Assembly (NCBI GenBank): GCA_034359265.1 | Contig: CP136890.1 | Coordinates: 78,269,501-78,333,500 of the forward strand | DNA: 64,000 nucleotides | Reading direction: 5' to 3' | DNA from: Canna indica | Taxonomy: Eukaryota; Streptophyta; Magnoliopsida; Zingiberales; Cannaceae | In this document: positions 11,766-24,133 of the stretch, one piece after another | Position numbering within the stretch: the stretch's first letter is position 1 | Layout of the letters: the number at the start of each line of letters is the position of its first letter | Notes under the pieces: model-generated | Databases searched by the model: none | The model's input: only the letters and a program-made list of their open reading frames with translations | Told to the model about the DNA's origin: nothing | Program-made: the position numbers and the translations under genes

Positions 11766-12185
11766 TTTAAGAATTAAAAATATATAATATGCCTAATATT
11801 AGAAGCTAAAGATATCAATTTTAAGTTACCAATAATTTAATTGGTTGAACCAAATATGGTAACATTACATATCTAGCAATTTAATTAAATATTATTATGT
11901 GAACCAAATATGAAAATATTATGTGCCTAGCACAATTTAATCCATGCATCACAATATGATTTTATAAGGTGATATTTGATTCTATGAACTCAACCTAGGT
12001 AATTAGTTTGGAATTTTTTTAACACAAGTAAATAAAAAAATAAAAAAATAAGATAATTTTCCAAAACAAAAAACAAAATCCACTATTAAAAAATAGTTCA
12101 ATATTGATATTATAAAATTTAAAATATTAAAATATGATAACAGTGCTATTATTAGATATTGACTTTCAATTGAATTTGAACATAC
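11766..12185. other. AT-rich spacer, nothing recognised
   Basis: An AT-rich block without a recognisable gene or repeat family. It ends at the left target duplication of the LINE. Confidence 0.5.
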
Positions 12186-12512
12186 GAATAGCTTAATTTT
12201 GTTTTGTTTTTTTTGTAAAAAGTAAAAATTATATTAGGCTTTAGCCAACGGCAAGCGAGTCATGATACAAAATTATCTCGAGCTCTTGAGGACGAGTAGA
12301 AGTCCAACATGTGGACTGTTTACGATCCCGAGCCGAGTTTGCTGCCCAATGGGCAGCTTTGTTATGATCTCTACTAATATAAGAGATGATAACATTCGAG
12401 AAGGAAACTAAAAGAGTTTTGATATCGGAGTATAAATTGCCTAAACTTGGAATCTGGTCCATATTGCTGTTAATGGAATCTACAATTTGTTTGCAGTCCG
12501 TCTCGATGATAA

Positions 12513-13833
12513 TGTTGGGTGAAATGGCCACACTAGAGGGGGGAGGGTGAATAGTGTGTTTACTAATCTTTTCATCTAATTTTGATTTTAATCGTTTCTT
12601 AAATTATTTAGGCAAAATTATAATTTATCGACTAGATGCGGAGGCAAAAATAAACCAATTAAACACAAACAAAGATAATAATATTAACACAGATATTTAT
12701 AGTGGTTCGGCCCCAATGCCTACTCCACTACCTATGCACCCCGCTTAGGATTTTCAAATTAAGTTTACTAGATTAAATTATTTTCCTTACACAGAGGACT
12801 TTGACCCGAAGTGTCTCACTCTCAACTTAAGACACTTCCACACTCGGAAATCTCCGCCTTCTTACCGAGAGCACTCTTCCACCTCAACCCTAAGGGACAA
12901 CTAAACTAATCCTAGTAAACTATGTTTACACAAGTGGCTTTACACCTTCTACACCAAGGATACCACTTAATCACAAGATCTAACACTAGATCTTCTTACA
13001 AGCTCAAATATAAAGAAACAAACAACAAAATACAATAATAAATAGAGCAATAAATCAAACAATAAATTACTTAACTCCATAACAAGATTCCTAGATTCCT
13101 CTTGATGTCTTTGATGATGAAGCAATGAAATAAAGGGTTAATCAATGAGATGAAAGGTTCAAGCTAGGGTTTTCACAAGATTATCCGCCTTTCGATCGAT
13201 TGCCAGTCGATCGTCGATCGACCGACCGATCGATCGCCCAGCGACCGCTGGAATTTTGCACTTCTGCCGCTCTATTCAGTCAATCGGAGGGTCGACCGAC
13301 TGAGTCACGATTTTGCTCCTCTACTATTCGGACGACTGATCGGTCGATCGAAGCAGGCACTGCCAGTTTTTGGCCTCGGTCGATCGACCGACCGGTCGAC
13401 CGAAGTAGCCACTGCCGATTTTTAACCATCTTCGGTCGATCGACCGATTGATCGAATTGGCTACTGCCAATTTTTGGCACTATTCGGTCGATCGATCGAT
13501 CGACCGAACCTAGGCTGGACTTGATTTTTTCAGCCTTCTTCTTGCGCGCTTTATTTTCAGGTTTCGGCTTTCAATGTGCGTCAACTTAGAGAGGTTTCCA
13601 TGTGTTCTTTAGACTCGACCAAGACGTCTTTGGTGGACACGTCGATCTGTGGACGAACCCGAATGCGATGATCAATGTCCTTCCGATTTTCTGATTTCTT
13701 TAATATTTTTGATCGAGGACATCAAGAGCTAATCGATATGGAATCTGAAAATATTTCTCAATGAAATATTAGTTCAATGTTTGTTATCATCAAAATCGAG
13801 ATTAGGACCAAGGTAGAAAACCTTAGGCCAACA
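12513..13833 (-). mobile_element. Solo LTR (Copia-like family) inserted in LINE-2
   Basis: A 1,321-bp segment starting TGTTGGGTGAAATGGCC and ending TTAGGCCAACA, flanked by the 5-bp repeat GATAA (12508-12512 and 13834-13838). It sits inside the RNase H coding part of the LINE, whose reading resumes on the other side. The LTR lies in reverse orientation, related in plan to the LTRs at 44.4-59.0 kb. It carries a stretch of TCGGTCGATCGACCGA-type palindromes (about 13195-13510). Absence of an internal region and of a second LTR indicates LTR-LTR recombination. Confidence 0.9.
13195..13510. repeat. GGTCGATCGACC palindrome cluster
   Basis: Overlapping copies of TCGGTCGATCGACCGA and shorter CGATCG/GGTCGACC words alternate with short TGGCAGTGGCTACT-like spacers. 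Each word is self-complementary, so either strand could form hairpins. The same kind of cluster recurs in the LTRs near 44.72-45.12, 46.34-46.74 and 57.98-58.28 kb. Confidence 0.8.
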
Positions 13834-16800
13834 GATAATATTGTCTAGTTTCCTACCATAAACATAAGAAAAAGCGAGATAAATTGCAGTGGCTTCCGAA
13901 TAAAATGCATTAAAAGAAGAGAAATAATTACTAGAGGCAAAGATACACTCACCTGTATGTGTACGAAGAACTAGTCAAGAGGGGGGGGGGAGACCAACCA
14001 CTAGCATTAGTTAACGAGAAAACATTACCCTCATGAGTGTAAGTATCTGTGTAATGGCTTGAGAAAGCCAAAATTTGGGTCATGGCCTTGGTAATGGAAG
14101 GTCTCAGCTCACCATACATGATAGAGTTCCTAAAGAACCAAATAAACCAAATAGTGTTTACAATTGTGATTTTCAAATATGAGTTTAAGTTTAAACCAGA
14201 GTTTAAGAGAAACCAAGAGGCGGACTACCAACCAGTTCTACAAGGGAAGTATATATTAAAGTGAAGACTAAGAGAATTCCAAATATCATTTGCATAAGAG
14301 CATTCAAAAAACAAGTGTTTAAGAGTTCCAGTATTTGAATTTCAGAAACAACAAATATCATCCGTGGAAATTCCCAAGGAAAATAGTCAGGCTTTTTTAG
14401 GAAGCTTTTCATGAAATAATTTCAAAACAAGTAATTTAACTTTAGGGGTAGTTTTCAAATTCCAAATCAGCTTCCAAGTAGCATTAGAACCAGTAGAAGG
14501 ATTATTTGAAGACTTAAGGAATCCATATGCAGATGCAGCGATGCAGCTGAGGCCAAACCATTGCTTTCAGACTCCCAAATTACCCTATCATCATTGGGTT
14601 GTTCAAGCAACCGAATGCTAGTGATAGCTTCCCACAAAGTTTTATCGCACATAGTAGAGCCAATAAAGTCTTACCAGTTATGGTCATGCAGTAAATGATG
14701 CACCTGAGTAACATGATTAACCAAATTCATGTTAATATAAGTTGGTTTGATAGCAAGAGGCATATCAAGAGTCCAACTATTATTCAAGAAAGATGTAGAG
14801 CCACTAGTACCAATAACATATTTGAAACCAATGTGTAATTTTTTAAAAGCTGAAAGAAAAAGCTTCCAAGCATAGGAAAACTTAGGAAGATGACTGTTAT
14901 GGAAAGAACAAGCAGTAGGATATTTAATTTTGACTAGATTGACCCAGATGAAATCTTGGTTGTTAAAGTATTTATGGATTCTAGTAGCTTGAAGAGAGAG
15001 ACTTTTAGTTTTCAGATCTTGAATTCTTAACCCCCCTGATCCTTAGGCAGGGTAATAGTGTCCCAGTTAATCAGGTTCATGCCTCTCTTGTCAAGGGAGT
15101 AATTCCAAAGGAAGTGCCTGATTCTAGACTCAATCCCATTAGAGAGATCAGAATTGATCTAAGTAACAGAGAGCGAATAAGTGGGAATAGAATTCAAAAT
15201 AGAATTGATCAGGATAATTTTACCAGCTTGGGAGAGGAGGCTAGCTTTTCAGTTGCTAAGCTTGGAGTCAACAGAAGCAAGAATGTGGTCATGAGTTTTA
15301 GGTGGAGGTATTTTAAGAGAGATCATGACTCCAAGATATTTAAAAGGAAAATTTTCTTTTTTCATACCAAGGGAAGTGCGGATTCTTTGTCTAGTAACCT
15401 GAGAAGTGGATTTAGAAAAGAAAATGTTGGATTTGGAGAAGTTAACTTTTTGACTAGTTAACTTTTTGACCAGTTAACTCATTGTAGGTAGAGAATATTT
15501 TCTTAACAGAAAAAAGGCTCTCGTTCTTTGCTCTAAGGATAAGTATTAAATCATCAACAAACATAAAGTGAGAGAGAGAGAGAAGTTGTTCTTTAATTTA
15601 AAAGGAGTATAGTTGCCTTGATCTACCTCTTTGTTAAGAGGTTGGGTGAGAACATGAGCAACAAGAATAAAGAGGAAAGGGGAGAGAGGGTCTCTCTACC
15701 TAACCCCTCTATTGGAAGGAAAGAAGGAAGAAATATGAGAGTTAATAAGGCAGTCAAAGGTGGGGGAGCTAATACAAGCTTTGATCCAATCAATGAATTT
15801 GGGGGGGAAATTGTAGAGGTTAAGGACTTTAAGGATTGCTTCCCTACTAAGAGGGTCAAAAGCCTTCTCAATATTAATTTTTATCATGATGTAGGGATTC
15901 TTACCTTTGGTATCAAAGAAGGAGTGAACAAGCTCTTGAACAATAAGGATATTGTCATAAATATGTCTACTTTTAACAAAAGCCGATTGCTCTTTGCTAA
16001 TGAGAAGAGGCAGACAAGATTTAATTCTGTTTGCAAGGAGCTTAGAAAGGATCCTATAAGACAAGTTATAGATGGCAATTGACCTAAAGTCTTTAACAAG
16101 TTTAGGATGTTTAATTTTGGGGATAAAGGTGAGCATTGTTTGGTTCCAAGAGGGAGGAATGATGGAAGAGTTGTAAAATGAGTTGAAATCATGCTTAATA
16201 GAAGAAGAGATGATATCCCAGTAGTGTTTATAGAATTTCACGATAAATCCATCATGGCTTGGGTCTTTTTCCATTGCCAAGTGAATTTATTGTGGCTCTA
16301 ATTTCATTATCAGTGAAGGGATAAGTGAGCGGTTCCATTAAGTGATTGGGAAGGATAGGGAGATTGGGCCAGCTATTAGAGTTTGGGTTATGGGTGACAG
16401 GGCTGTTCCAAAGATTGGCATAGTGGGTCACAAACTCATCAAGAATGAGCTGATCATCACTAATAGTATCTTGATTAGAATTTTGGATGGAAGAGACATG
16501 GTTGATGCGCCTTCTAATGGTGACCAAACGATGGTAGAAGGCAGTGTTCTTGTCCCCTTGTGAGATCCATTTTATTTTGGATTTGGACCACCACTTGAGG
16601 AAAATTTGTCTTTGGATGACAATTTGCTTATTGTAGAGGATCCTTAATTTAAGGTGAAGGTCGGAAGGCGGAAGGGAGATGTTCAAGGGATTCAAGAAGG
16701 TTAATGTCATCATTAGTGATGCTAAGGAGGGTCTCCAAGTTACCAAGATTGTTTTATTCCAGTGTGCAAGGTTAGCTCTAGTGGTCTGAAGTTTATAGGT

Positions 16801-17649
16801 AACAATGGAGTCCTTGTAGGCAGGGATGTGTTTATTCCAGGCATTATGAATGACCTCTTTAGTGTCACTATATTCAATCCAGAAGTTTTGAAAGCGAAAA
16901 AGTTTATTGCTATGTTGCTTATGAGAGAGAATAGTGAACAAATTAAAGACGTCTATAGTCAGAAGTTACCATATGTAAATGTTCTACAGACGAGTGATCA
17001 TAGTAGTGCAACCAAGTAGTGTTGGCAAAGATCCTATCTAGTCTAATGAGGATTCTAGCAAGACCTTGCCTATTATTAGTCAAACAAAGTATATTTGCAG
17101 CATTTAAAACCCAAATAAGTGAAACCATAATGAGTAATAAAAGACTTGAACTCTAAAATATACTTATTAAGTTTGAAGGGGAGACCTCCTAATTTATCCT
17201 CAGGGCTAAGAATATAATTAAAATTACCAAGTATATATTACCCAAGGATAAGAAGATAAGTCATGCATCATTCAAGAGGACCATATATTAGCTCTGATTA
17301 AAGGATCAGTACTTGCATAAATAGAAGATAAAAGACAAGGATTACAATCATCAAAATGCATAATCACATGAATAACCTGAGCATTCATAGAAATAACTTT
17401 AGCATTAACAAAATTTGAATTCCAAGCAATCAGAATACCACCAGAGGCTCCTGAGCTTGGCTAGATTGCAGCTTTCCAAAATCGGCCAAAGGAGTGAATA
17501 AGTTTATTAGAATACACATCATTTAAGTGAGTTTCTTGAAGAGTAATGATGTTAATGTGAGAGTTTCTAATCAGTGCAATAAGAAAGTCACACACAGGTC
17601 TCCTCCAAGCACTCATAGTGTTCCAATTGAGTATCTTCATTTAAAATAG

Positions 17650-19266
17650 TAAAGGGGTTGGGAGAGTTTAAATCCACTAAGGTATTAGAGTTGTCCCTAG
17701 GGGGAGGGGCAGCATTTGAAGAGTTTTTGAGTTTTCTATGTTTAAGAGTTGCACCAACAGGGTTCGGCTCGTAAGAAGGTGCCTTAGGAGGCTTAGCTTT
17801 CTTCCTACGGTTGACCCGAGAGTAAGAAGAAGAAGTTAGTTTTGAATCGTGGGATTGAGAAGGTTATTCAATTTAGAAGTCATTTCTTCGAGGGATTTGG
17901 GGGGATTAGGGTTGATAGGTGAGGTTTTTGTTGAAATATTTTTTTTCCTTTAAGTTTTGGAAACTAGAAAATTTAGGTATAGGGATAACAATGAGGTTAA
18001 TATTGGTTGTTGTAATAGGAACATTAATCAGGGAAGAGCCATTGCTTGGAGGGATGATTTGAGTGTTCCTAATAAGGGTTAAAGTCAGTTCCTTGGAAGC
18101 CCAGGGGCCGGGGATGCGGCGGTATTCTGAGTAACCTGGGTACGGTCAGTTCCCACGATCGTGGAAATGGTTGTGCTTCTAGGGTTCCGTCGATGCTGAA
18201 GCCGGCGTTGAACTTGTACCCAAGGGCCACAGGAGGTATCCAGAGGGGGAGGCACAACATTAACATTAACAGAAACTGAATCAAAAGAAACATGAGCATC
18301 ATTCATATAAGTGTCAACACCATTCATAACATAAGCATCAGAATTACCAACAAAAGATCCGGGCAACGGATCAGAATCAAAAATTTTGAGGGAACGAAGA
18401 GTCGGGCATGCCGAATCCAAATCACCAACAAGGCCGCATTGAAAGCAAGGGAATCAGGATGTTTTCGTAAACCATCGGTTGAAAAAACTCAAAGCCATCA
18501 CTAGTAAGCCAAACCCCTTGTCGAATGGGAGTGTATAGATCGATTTCAATACAAATCCTAATGTATCATCCTCATTCAAAGGTGAAAGAGCGTTCATCAA
18601 TTTTAATAAATCGGCCAAAATGCAAAGCAATAAGGGAAACCGAAGTGGGATTCCAGAATTCAATCGGAATGGCTTGAAGCTGAATCCAAATAGGGGTCGT
18701 TTTGAAGGATTCTTCCCAAGGCCTGAAAAGGGTCTTCCAAGGTATGAGACTGAGGACGTCACCCCTGAGCGTCCACGGACCCGAAGAGAGAACAGAATTA
18801 ATAGAATCGATCGATTCAAAACGAAAAATAAAGCATTGCTTGTCAAGATCTAAAACCGTTTGAAAACCATATTTAGACCACAATCGCAAAGCCCGACGTT
18901 TAATTACATCTTGGGGGAGGTTTCTCTAAAAATTTACCAATTAGGGATTTCTCCCATGGTCGACACCAAGCCGCAGTTTGATCGGGCGAGAAGACGATTT
19001 TGTTGGTGGTAGAAGCAATGATCTTGGAGATGGTGATCGCCGAAACGGTGGACGAAGAGTTAGGGGTTCGACCCCTTGAGGATCTGAACCCATGAGAGGG
19101 GTCACGTCGGGCTGCATGGGGACATCCATCAGTGCAATCTTCACAGAAGGGGAATAATCATTTTTAGCCGGCACTGGAGAGGAAGAGGGAGGCGAGAGAG
19201 GGCCATCGGGAGGGTCGGCAAGAGGCAGAATGGGGGGGAGGGGGAATCGCCTTCGGTATCGTCCAT
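17650..19266 (-). pseudogene. LINE-2 ORF1 (DUF4283 nucleic-acid-binding protein), broken
   Basis: The first ORF of plant L1-like LINEs binds the element RNA. The likely ATG is at 19266 (complement of CAT at 19264-19266), close to the 5' end of the element. The conserved DUF4283 block is read at 18889-18572: a FRFESIDSINSVLSSGPWTL segment, then PIWIQL and FIKIDE. Just beyond it lies a CCHC-type knuckle (CFQCGLVGDLDSAC, near 18450-18410) whose His is replaced by Asp. The Pro/Ser-rich N-terminal part at 19174-18941 is in a different frame. The coding sequence is clearly interrupted. Confidence 0.8.
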
Positions 19267-19499
19267 CTAGGGTTTCGAAGATAATGCAAAAATATGAATA
19301 GCTTAATTTAGTATGCGATAATGATAATTTTGTTTCGTTGAATTAGATAAATTAAGATAATATAATAAAAGAGAAAGAATTGCATATATATTTTTTAGCC
19401 TATTAACAGAAAAGTTAAATAAATATACAGTAATAAACAAATTAAAAATGCAATGCAAATCACCACTAATCCACTATCTGTGACGTGACAGAGTCTCGA

Positions 19500-19501
<2 letters not shown>

Positions 19502-19534
<33 letters not shown>

Positions 19535-19606
19535 GAACATGGCCACGATCTTCGAAATAGATAACCAACCGGCCGCCTCCTTAAACCCATTCAGGAAATT
19601 AGGGTT
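19502..19606 (+). promoter_or_regulatory. Putative promoter and leader of the EMB514-like gene: (TA)n tract and telo-box
   Basis: A (TA)n run at 19502-19531 lies 135-165 bp before the ATG and could act as the TATA region. At 19599-19606 the plus strand reads TTAGGGTT, i.e. AACCCTAA on the minus strand. This matches the telo-box core frequent in leaders and promoters of plant ribosome-biogenesis genes. ATGs at 19532 and 19540 lie upstream of the main start; whether they are transcribed depends on the unknown start site. Confidence 0.5.
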
Positions 19607-19665
19607 CGAGGACTCCAATCTCACGCGCTCGCCTCTCCACAAATCCAGAGCTCCTCTTTTTCACC

Positions 19666-21637
19666 ATGGCAGAAGTCGTCCCCGAGAACGTCCATTTGCC
19701 CGAGGGAGACGAGATCGTTGCAGAAGAGGTGCCGGTTGAGACCGGCGGGGCCCCCCAGAAAAGGGAAATCGTGGAGGGCGACGAGGAGGGTGGTGCTTCG
19801 AAAAGACAGAAGGTCGAGGAATCCGTGAAAGAAGAAGGGGTGAATGGCGTTGAAGGAAAGGTGGAAGTTGAGGGAGATTTGGAGATGGGAGATAGCGGTA
19901 AGGAGAAGGAACCGGTGACAGCAAGCGTCGGGCCGAAGGTCTTTACGTCGTCAGACGAGATGTTTTTTTACTTTTTGAATCTTCTTCGTTCCTGGTCGCC
20001 CAATCTCGATATTAATAAGGTGAGATTTTTCCTTTTTTATACATATACAAAAATTCCTTCTTTTTCGAAACAGATTAAATGTTTCGCCATTGTTAATCAA
20101 TTGTAGATATATGGCGTTTGTTTGAATTTATAAATTTATCCATATCCTATTTGAGTTGTTTGTAGTGAAATATTGAGAAAAGATTCTGATACCATCTCGG
20201 TTCAATGTGATTGAGTTGTTAAAATTGACGTATACAATATGATTTGGTTCAGAAATTTTTTGATTTGGTGTTATCCTGAAAAAGGAAGCAAAATCTTATA
20301 TGAACTCTCGTTGATATTCTGCTGCTGTTTCATAGTAATATGAGAAAGAAAGAAATTTCCGCAGACATATATAGAATTTTTAACTTTTACAGTGACATTT
20401 GGTAACCATATTGTGCACCTTGTCCTGGAACTTTTTTTTATGGGGCGGACAATTACCTTCAAGCATTTTTTTGCTTGCATCCACAGTTGACTCTGTCATT
20501 TAAATTCAGTTACTTTAGATCCAACTGAATATATGAAAATGGAGAAGTAACTGATCTGATAGTTGGCTAATTACTAGTTATAATTTTGATGAACTATTAG
20601 TTCTCCTCCAAATATTGAGGATTCAAAGTAGTAGTTGACTAAGCAAAGGATAGTGCTTTAGAGCTGGATTGGTACAATGACTGCAAGTCTTACAGGAATC
20701 TTTTAGTGCTTCTTTCTAGAAGGAAGTAATGAATGCAAGGGAAGGGATAATTATTTTGTTTGCATTTTCAGATTGGTGTCAACCGTTATATTTAGCTTTA
20801 AGTGGTTGGTTGTTTATGTGTAATCACTAAACTGATATTGGAGTTCAATCAACTGGTAATCATATTTGGTGCCAAATCTTATGTTTGAATCTTTGATCAT
20901 TTGGATAGGTAATTATTAGATCAGTAGTACTGAATGACAGAAATCTATCAGATTGAAGTTTTTCTTATCTTGAAAGTTATGGATAAATATACACATTATA
21001 TTTAGCTATGCTTAATGTTGTTAAACTTGACTTACAATACCATTTAGACCGAGCTTCAAGTCATTTCAAATAGGTGGATTGTCCTCACTGGAAAGCATTA
21101 TTCCATATACATCTATTGCTTGTAGATTGATTTTCCTATCAAATATATATATTCCTTGATGTAGCCTATATATTAGCCTTATAACAGACTGTTAAATCCT
21201 AATCTTGTTCCTAGTACTGGATATTACTCTTGTGTAAATGTGCTAATTTCTATTTATCACCAGATTCACTTGAAAATTTCTTTTTAAAAATTTAATAGTG
21301 TCTTTTATTTTTGCAGTATGAGCATATGGCATTATTGGACTTGATACAGAAGGGGCACTCCGAACCTGCCAAGAAGATTGGGGAAGGAATTGAAGCATTC
21401 CAGGTTCGGTACCACCCAACATTCAAAAGTCGATGCTTCTTCCTTGTTCGGGTTGATGGTACTAGTGATGATTTTAGCTTCCGCAAATGTGTGGACAATA
21501 TACTGCCCTTGCCCGACCACATGAAAAAGCAGCCAGCATCAAATAATTCATTTGACAACAAGAACGGTGGTGGCAGAAGAGGTGGTGGCAGAAGAGGTGG
21601 TCGAGGGTATGGAAGAAGAGGTGGTTTTCGTAAATGA
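19666..21637 (+). CDS. EMB514: EMB514/DOMINO1-like nucleolar protein (DCL/DUF3223 domain), two exons
   Basis: Exon 1 is 19666-20019, the intron is 20020-21316 (GT at 20020, TTTGCAG before 21317), and exon 2 is 21317-21637 including the TGA. Both exons are whole codons (354 and 321 bp), giving 224 residues. Residues 1 to about 90 are acidic and Lys/Arg-rich (EEVPVETGG, KRQKVEE), a likely nuclear-signal region. The DCL/DUF3223 domain follows, split by the intron: SDEMFFYFLNLLRSW before it and YEHMALLDLIQKGH, KIGEGIEAFQVRYHP, SRCFFLVR, DDFSFRKCVD after it. The C terminus (about residues 200-224) is an RGG/GGRR tail typical of nucleolar RNA-binding proteins. From memory, this architecture matches Arabidopsis EMB514 (DOMINO1), a small plant protein needed for embryo development and nucleolar function. 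The frame is intact and the gene looks functional. It converges with Lhca4. Confidence 0.88.
20020..21316 (+). other. Intron of the EMB514-like gene
   Basis: A phase-0 intron of 1,297 bp, AT-rich, with AAG|GTGAGA donor and a pyrimidine-rich TTTTATTTTTGCAG acceptor. I see no nested gene or recognisable transposon inside it. Confidence 0.9.
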
Positions 21638-23176
21638 GTGCTGTTTTATTTTGATTTGAAATATGTCAAATCAAAATCTGTTTTGCTAGAATAGAAATAT
21701 TATCTCTTTGTTGAGCTCTATAGAGCAGAACCTTCTTTGTAGTTGTAAGAATGATATTTATTCCATGTCGTACACAATTTTGGTGCCTTGATCAGAAAAC
21801 TTTTCTTGTTGGATATTTATGATCGTGTTTCATTGTGATAATCTCTTTTATGTTATGATCGGCTACAGTTATAAGCACCTATATTCTATTAGGGTTTGTT
21901 TGTTTTTGTAAGATAAAGGATGATAGGAGAAGATTGGATTTTAATCCATTATTTGGTTATTACATGGATTTGAAGATTAAAAAAATATAAATATTGATAT
22001 TATATATCAAGTGAACACTATTTAAAGCATTTTATCTAATACTACTTCCCATTGCTTATCTTATTAGATAAGGATAAGCAAATTAACCATTTGTGCATGC
22101 TTGTTTTCATGTTGTTTGTATTCGGCGTCCGATTTCAAAAAGGATGAATATGAATGGATTTAATTATAGAGAGTAGAGACAGAAGGATATAGATCTCAAG
22201 AATTCAAAAAAAAGATGAATATAATTAGATTTAATTATAGAGATAGTAGGATATAGATCTTAACAGGAGAGGGTGAAAATCAAAATCTAGGGAATTGTTG
22301 GAAATTAAATTAATATTAAATTCTGATGAGCATTCTGCCATGTTGCTTGCATGTACCTTTTGCAATATCTCCTTATGTTGCCCATTGCGTAACTTGCGTT
22401 TTCTTTCTCATTTTGGTAGGACATGAGTCTTTCTGTGAAGAAATATAATTTCTCCTCTAATTTCCTTCTCTGCGAACATACCTCGCTTTTCCTTCTATCT
22501 CCTCCAACTCTTCGCTCTTCTTCTCCTCTACATATATTTCTTTGTTCTTCTCCTTTCTTTTCTTCTTCTTCGTCTCCATTCACTTATTTTGGTCATGCCA
22601 AGCTTGCGCATTTGTGCAATCGGGACGCTGCTTGCAATTTGCATAATCGGTGCTGCTTCCCATTGCACAATTGGGCTAATCGGGTAGATTAGGGCCATAA
22701 GGATAAAGTTCCAGAATAAACCATAATTTAGTGCTTGAACAAGTAATGGAGATAGATTTTGAGGTTGTAATTGGCAGAATGTTTTGATTATATAACATAG
22801 ACATTATATAGTTTCCCAAGCAATGCATACCATTCAAAAGCTGCTTGGTAATAAGCAAAGCTGGAAATAGATTTTTGATTGGTCATTCGCGTCTAAATTC
22901 TCTCGAGTGCTTAATTGCACTCATTTAATTAGACTTTCAGTGCTTCTGCCATTTCTCTTGTTAAGCATTTGCCTAATTACAGAATATTTGTTTGCTTTTA
23001 ATTGTGAGCCCAATTTTCCATGTATTAAATATTCTTATAAAGTTATAGCGGAGCTGATGTCTCAGTCTCAAGGAAGATGCATGGAAAGATAAGAGAACTA
23101 AAGTAACATCAGATTAACATTCAAATCCCTCCTGCCACACACGTTACTTTTACAAGGTACAGGTATTCTAACTTGT
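21638..23176. other. Intergenic region between convergent genes
   Basis: Holds the 3' ends of both genes. Open frames here are short and without domains. A pyrimidine-rich stretch (about 22440-22580, TTC/TCT runs) makes one of them look longer. A diverged direct repeat lies at 22143-22265. Confidence 0.6.
22143..22265. repeat. Diverged direct repeat of about 55 bp
   Basis: Copy one (22143-22200) and copy two (22214-22265) share GATGAATAT, GATTTAATTATAGAGA and AGGATATAGATCT in the same order, with small indels. No coding role is apparent. Confidence 0.7.
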
Positions 23177-24133
23177 CTAACCACTGAATGTCTGGATGAT
23201 TGTGTTGTGCCATGGGTCTGAGAGGTGCTGCAGAAGGTTCTCAAATGGCCCTTTGCCTGTCACATTGTGCTGGATGACAAACCCCAAGAAGGCCAACATG
23301 GCCAGCCTCCCTGCAGAACAGATAGGAGAATCATGAGCAATTCATGATCAAAACTAAAATAGCTGCATAAAAACAGCCCAACATATATTTGATGAAACGT
23401 CAATCCAAGACTCACCATTGGCAAGCTCCTTCTCCTTGGCCTCAACTGTAGGGGCAAAGTTCAGGGGGTTGAAGATGCCCCCCGGATATCCGACCTCATT
23501 GGGTGGCAAGCTGTAGCTCTTGAAGATGGGATCCTGGTTCACACTCCCGGGGTACTTGATATCCTGCCACCTTCTGATCTCCACATAATGGAAGAGAATG
23601 AACTCGATCACGAAGAGCGTTGACGACGACGCGAAGTACTCGGCCTTGCCCGCGTCGTACCACTCCGGAACGTTGATGATGCCGATCTTGGTGAACACCT
23701 CCGGCAGCAGCATCCCGGCGACGCCCAGCATCGCCCAGCGCCCGTTCACGAGCTCCGCCTGCACAAACCACCTCAGGTTCTCGGGGTCCTCGGCCAGCCC
23801 CAGCGGGTCGAACCCGTTGTCACCTGCTAAACTGTGCTTGGCATTTCATCGAACAGGTTAAGCTCACGTCGGGGGGATCAGGGCAAGATGAAACGATTGA
23901 AGCACCGTAGCGCGATTAGCTTACCTGCCGTTGAGGTAGGCCGGCGAGGGGAGGCCGGGGAGCCACTCGCCTTTCTTGGCCTCCACCTTGAAGGACCTGG
24001 AGGTGGAGGGCGACGGCAGGGCTTTGGCCGCTAATTCTCTAGTCAGCCTGGCGGGGCACCCCGTCAAGAATCTTGATCTGGAGCTGCACGGCCTGATAGC
24101 GGCGACGGAGGCGTGAGTTGCGACCGCGGCCAT
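23177..24133 (-). CDS. LHCA4: Lhca4: photosystem I chlorophyll a/b-binding protein, three exons
   Basis: Exons on the minus strand are 24133-23925, 23831-23416 and 23310-23177 (TAG at 23179-23177). Donors GTAAGC and GTGAGT and acceptors CACAG and CTGCAG fit, and the 759 coding bases give 252 residues with no stop. Residues 1 to about 50 are a Ser/Arg/Ala-rich chloroplast transit peptide. The mature protein starts near [12 protein letters not shown]. Helix 1 carries E96-x-x-N99-x-R101 ([12 protein letters not shown]). Helix 3 carries E205-x-x-N208-x-R210 ([12 protein letters not shown]), followed by [12 protein letters not shown]. The Asn (not His) chlorophyll ligand in helix 1 is characteristic of the red-shifted Lhca3/Lhca4 type. 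Length and the [12 protein letters not shown] and NQDPIF segments point to Lhca4, which pairs with Lhca1 at the PSI edge in the thylakoid membrane. The gene is intact and its GC-rich coding sequence contrasts with the AT-rich surroundings. Confidence 0.96.

Larger units (their letters stand above)
12241..17640 (-). pseudogene. LINE-2 ORF2: endonuclease / reverse transcriptase / RNase H, broken
   Basis: This is the polyprotein that would nick target DNA and copy the element RNA. The ATG at 17640 opens MKILNWNTMSAWRRP, the start of an APE-type endonuclease, with LQETHL following. The segment 16941-16252 covers the region before the RT, including WISQGDKNTAFYHR. RT motifs follow in 16280-15696: TFIPKIKHPKLVKDFRSIA, then QSAFVKSRHIYDNIL. 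The catalytic box reads FVDD at 15561-15550. The KINIEKAFDPLSR segment replaces the usual KAYD block. The C-terminal RNase H part includes IETDCKQIVDSIN (from about 12525) and is separated from its N-terminal half by the solo LTR. Stops and frame changes run throughout. Family placement is firm and activity is excluded. Confidence 0.9.
12200..19295 (-). mobile_element. LINE-2: full-length non-LTR retrotransposon with 14-bp TSD
   Basis: The perfect 14-bp direct repeat GAATAGCTTAATTT flanks the element at 12186-12199 and 19296-19309. The left end shows the T-rich complement of a 3' A-rich tail (about 12200-12215). Between the repeats lie ORF1 (DUF4283 plus a degenerate zinc knuckle) and ORF2 (endonuclease, reverse transcriptase, zf-RVT region, RNase H), all on the minus strand. 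Without the nested solo LTR the element is about 5.8 kb, normal for a plant L1-like LINE. Both ORFs carry stops and frameshifts, so it is dead. Confidence 0.93.

Noticed and set aside
13949..14176. Minus-strand frame at 13.9-14.2 kb as a separate gene
   Set aside because: It reads as the region between reverse transcriptase and RNase H of LINE-2, just beside the solo LTR.
15618..16082. Plus-strand frame of 154 codons
   Set aside because: It lies opposite the LINE-2 reverse transcriptase, whose motifs are clear on the minus strand.
23496..23861. Arg/Ala-rich frames across the Lhca4 exon 2
   Set aside because: Alternative frames of a GC-rich exon; the Lhca4 frame splices cleanly and is conserved.
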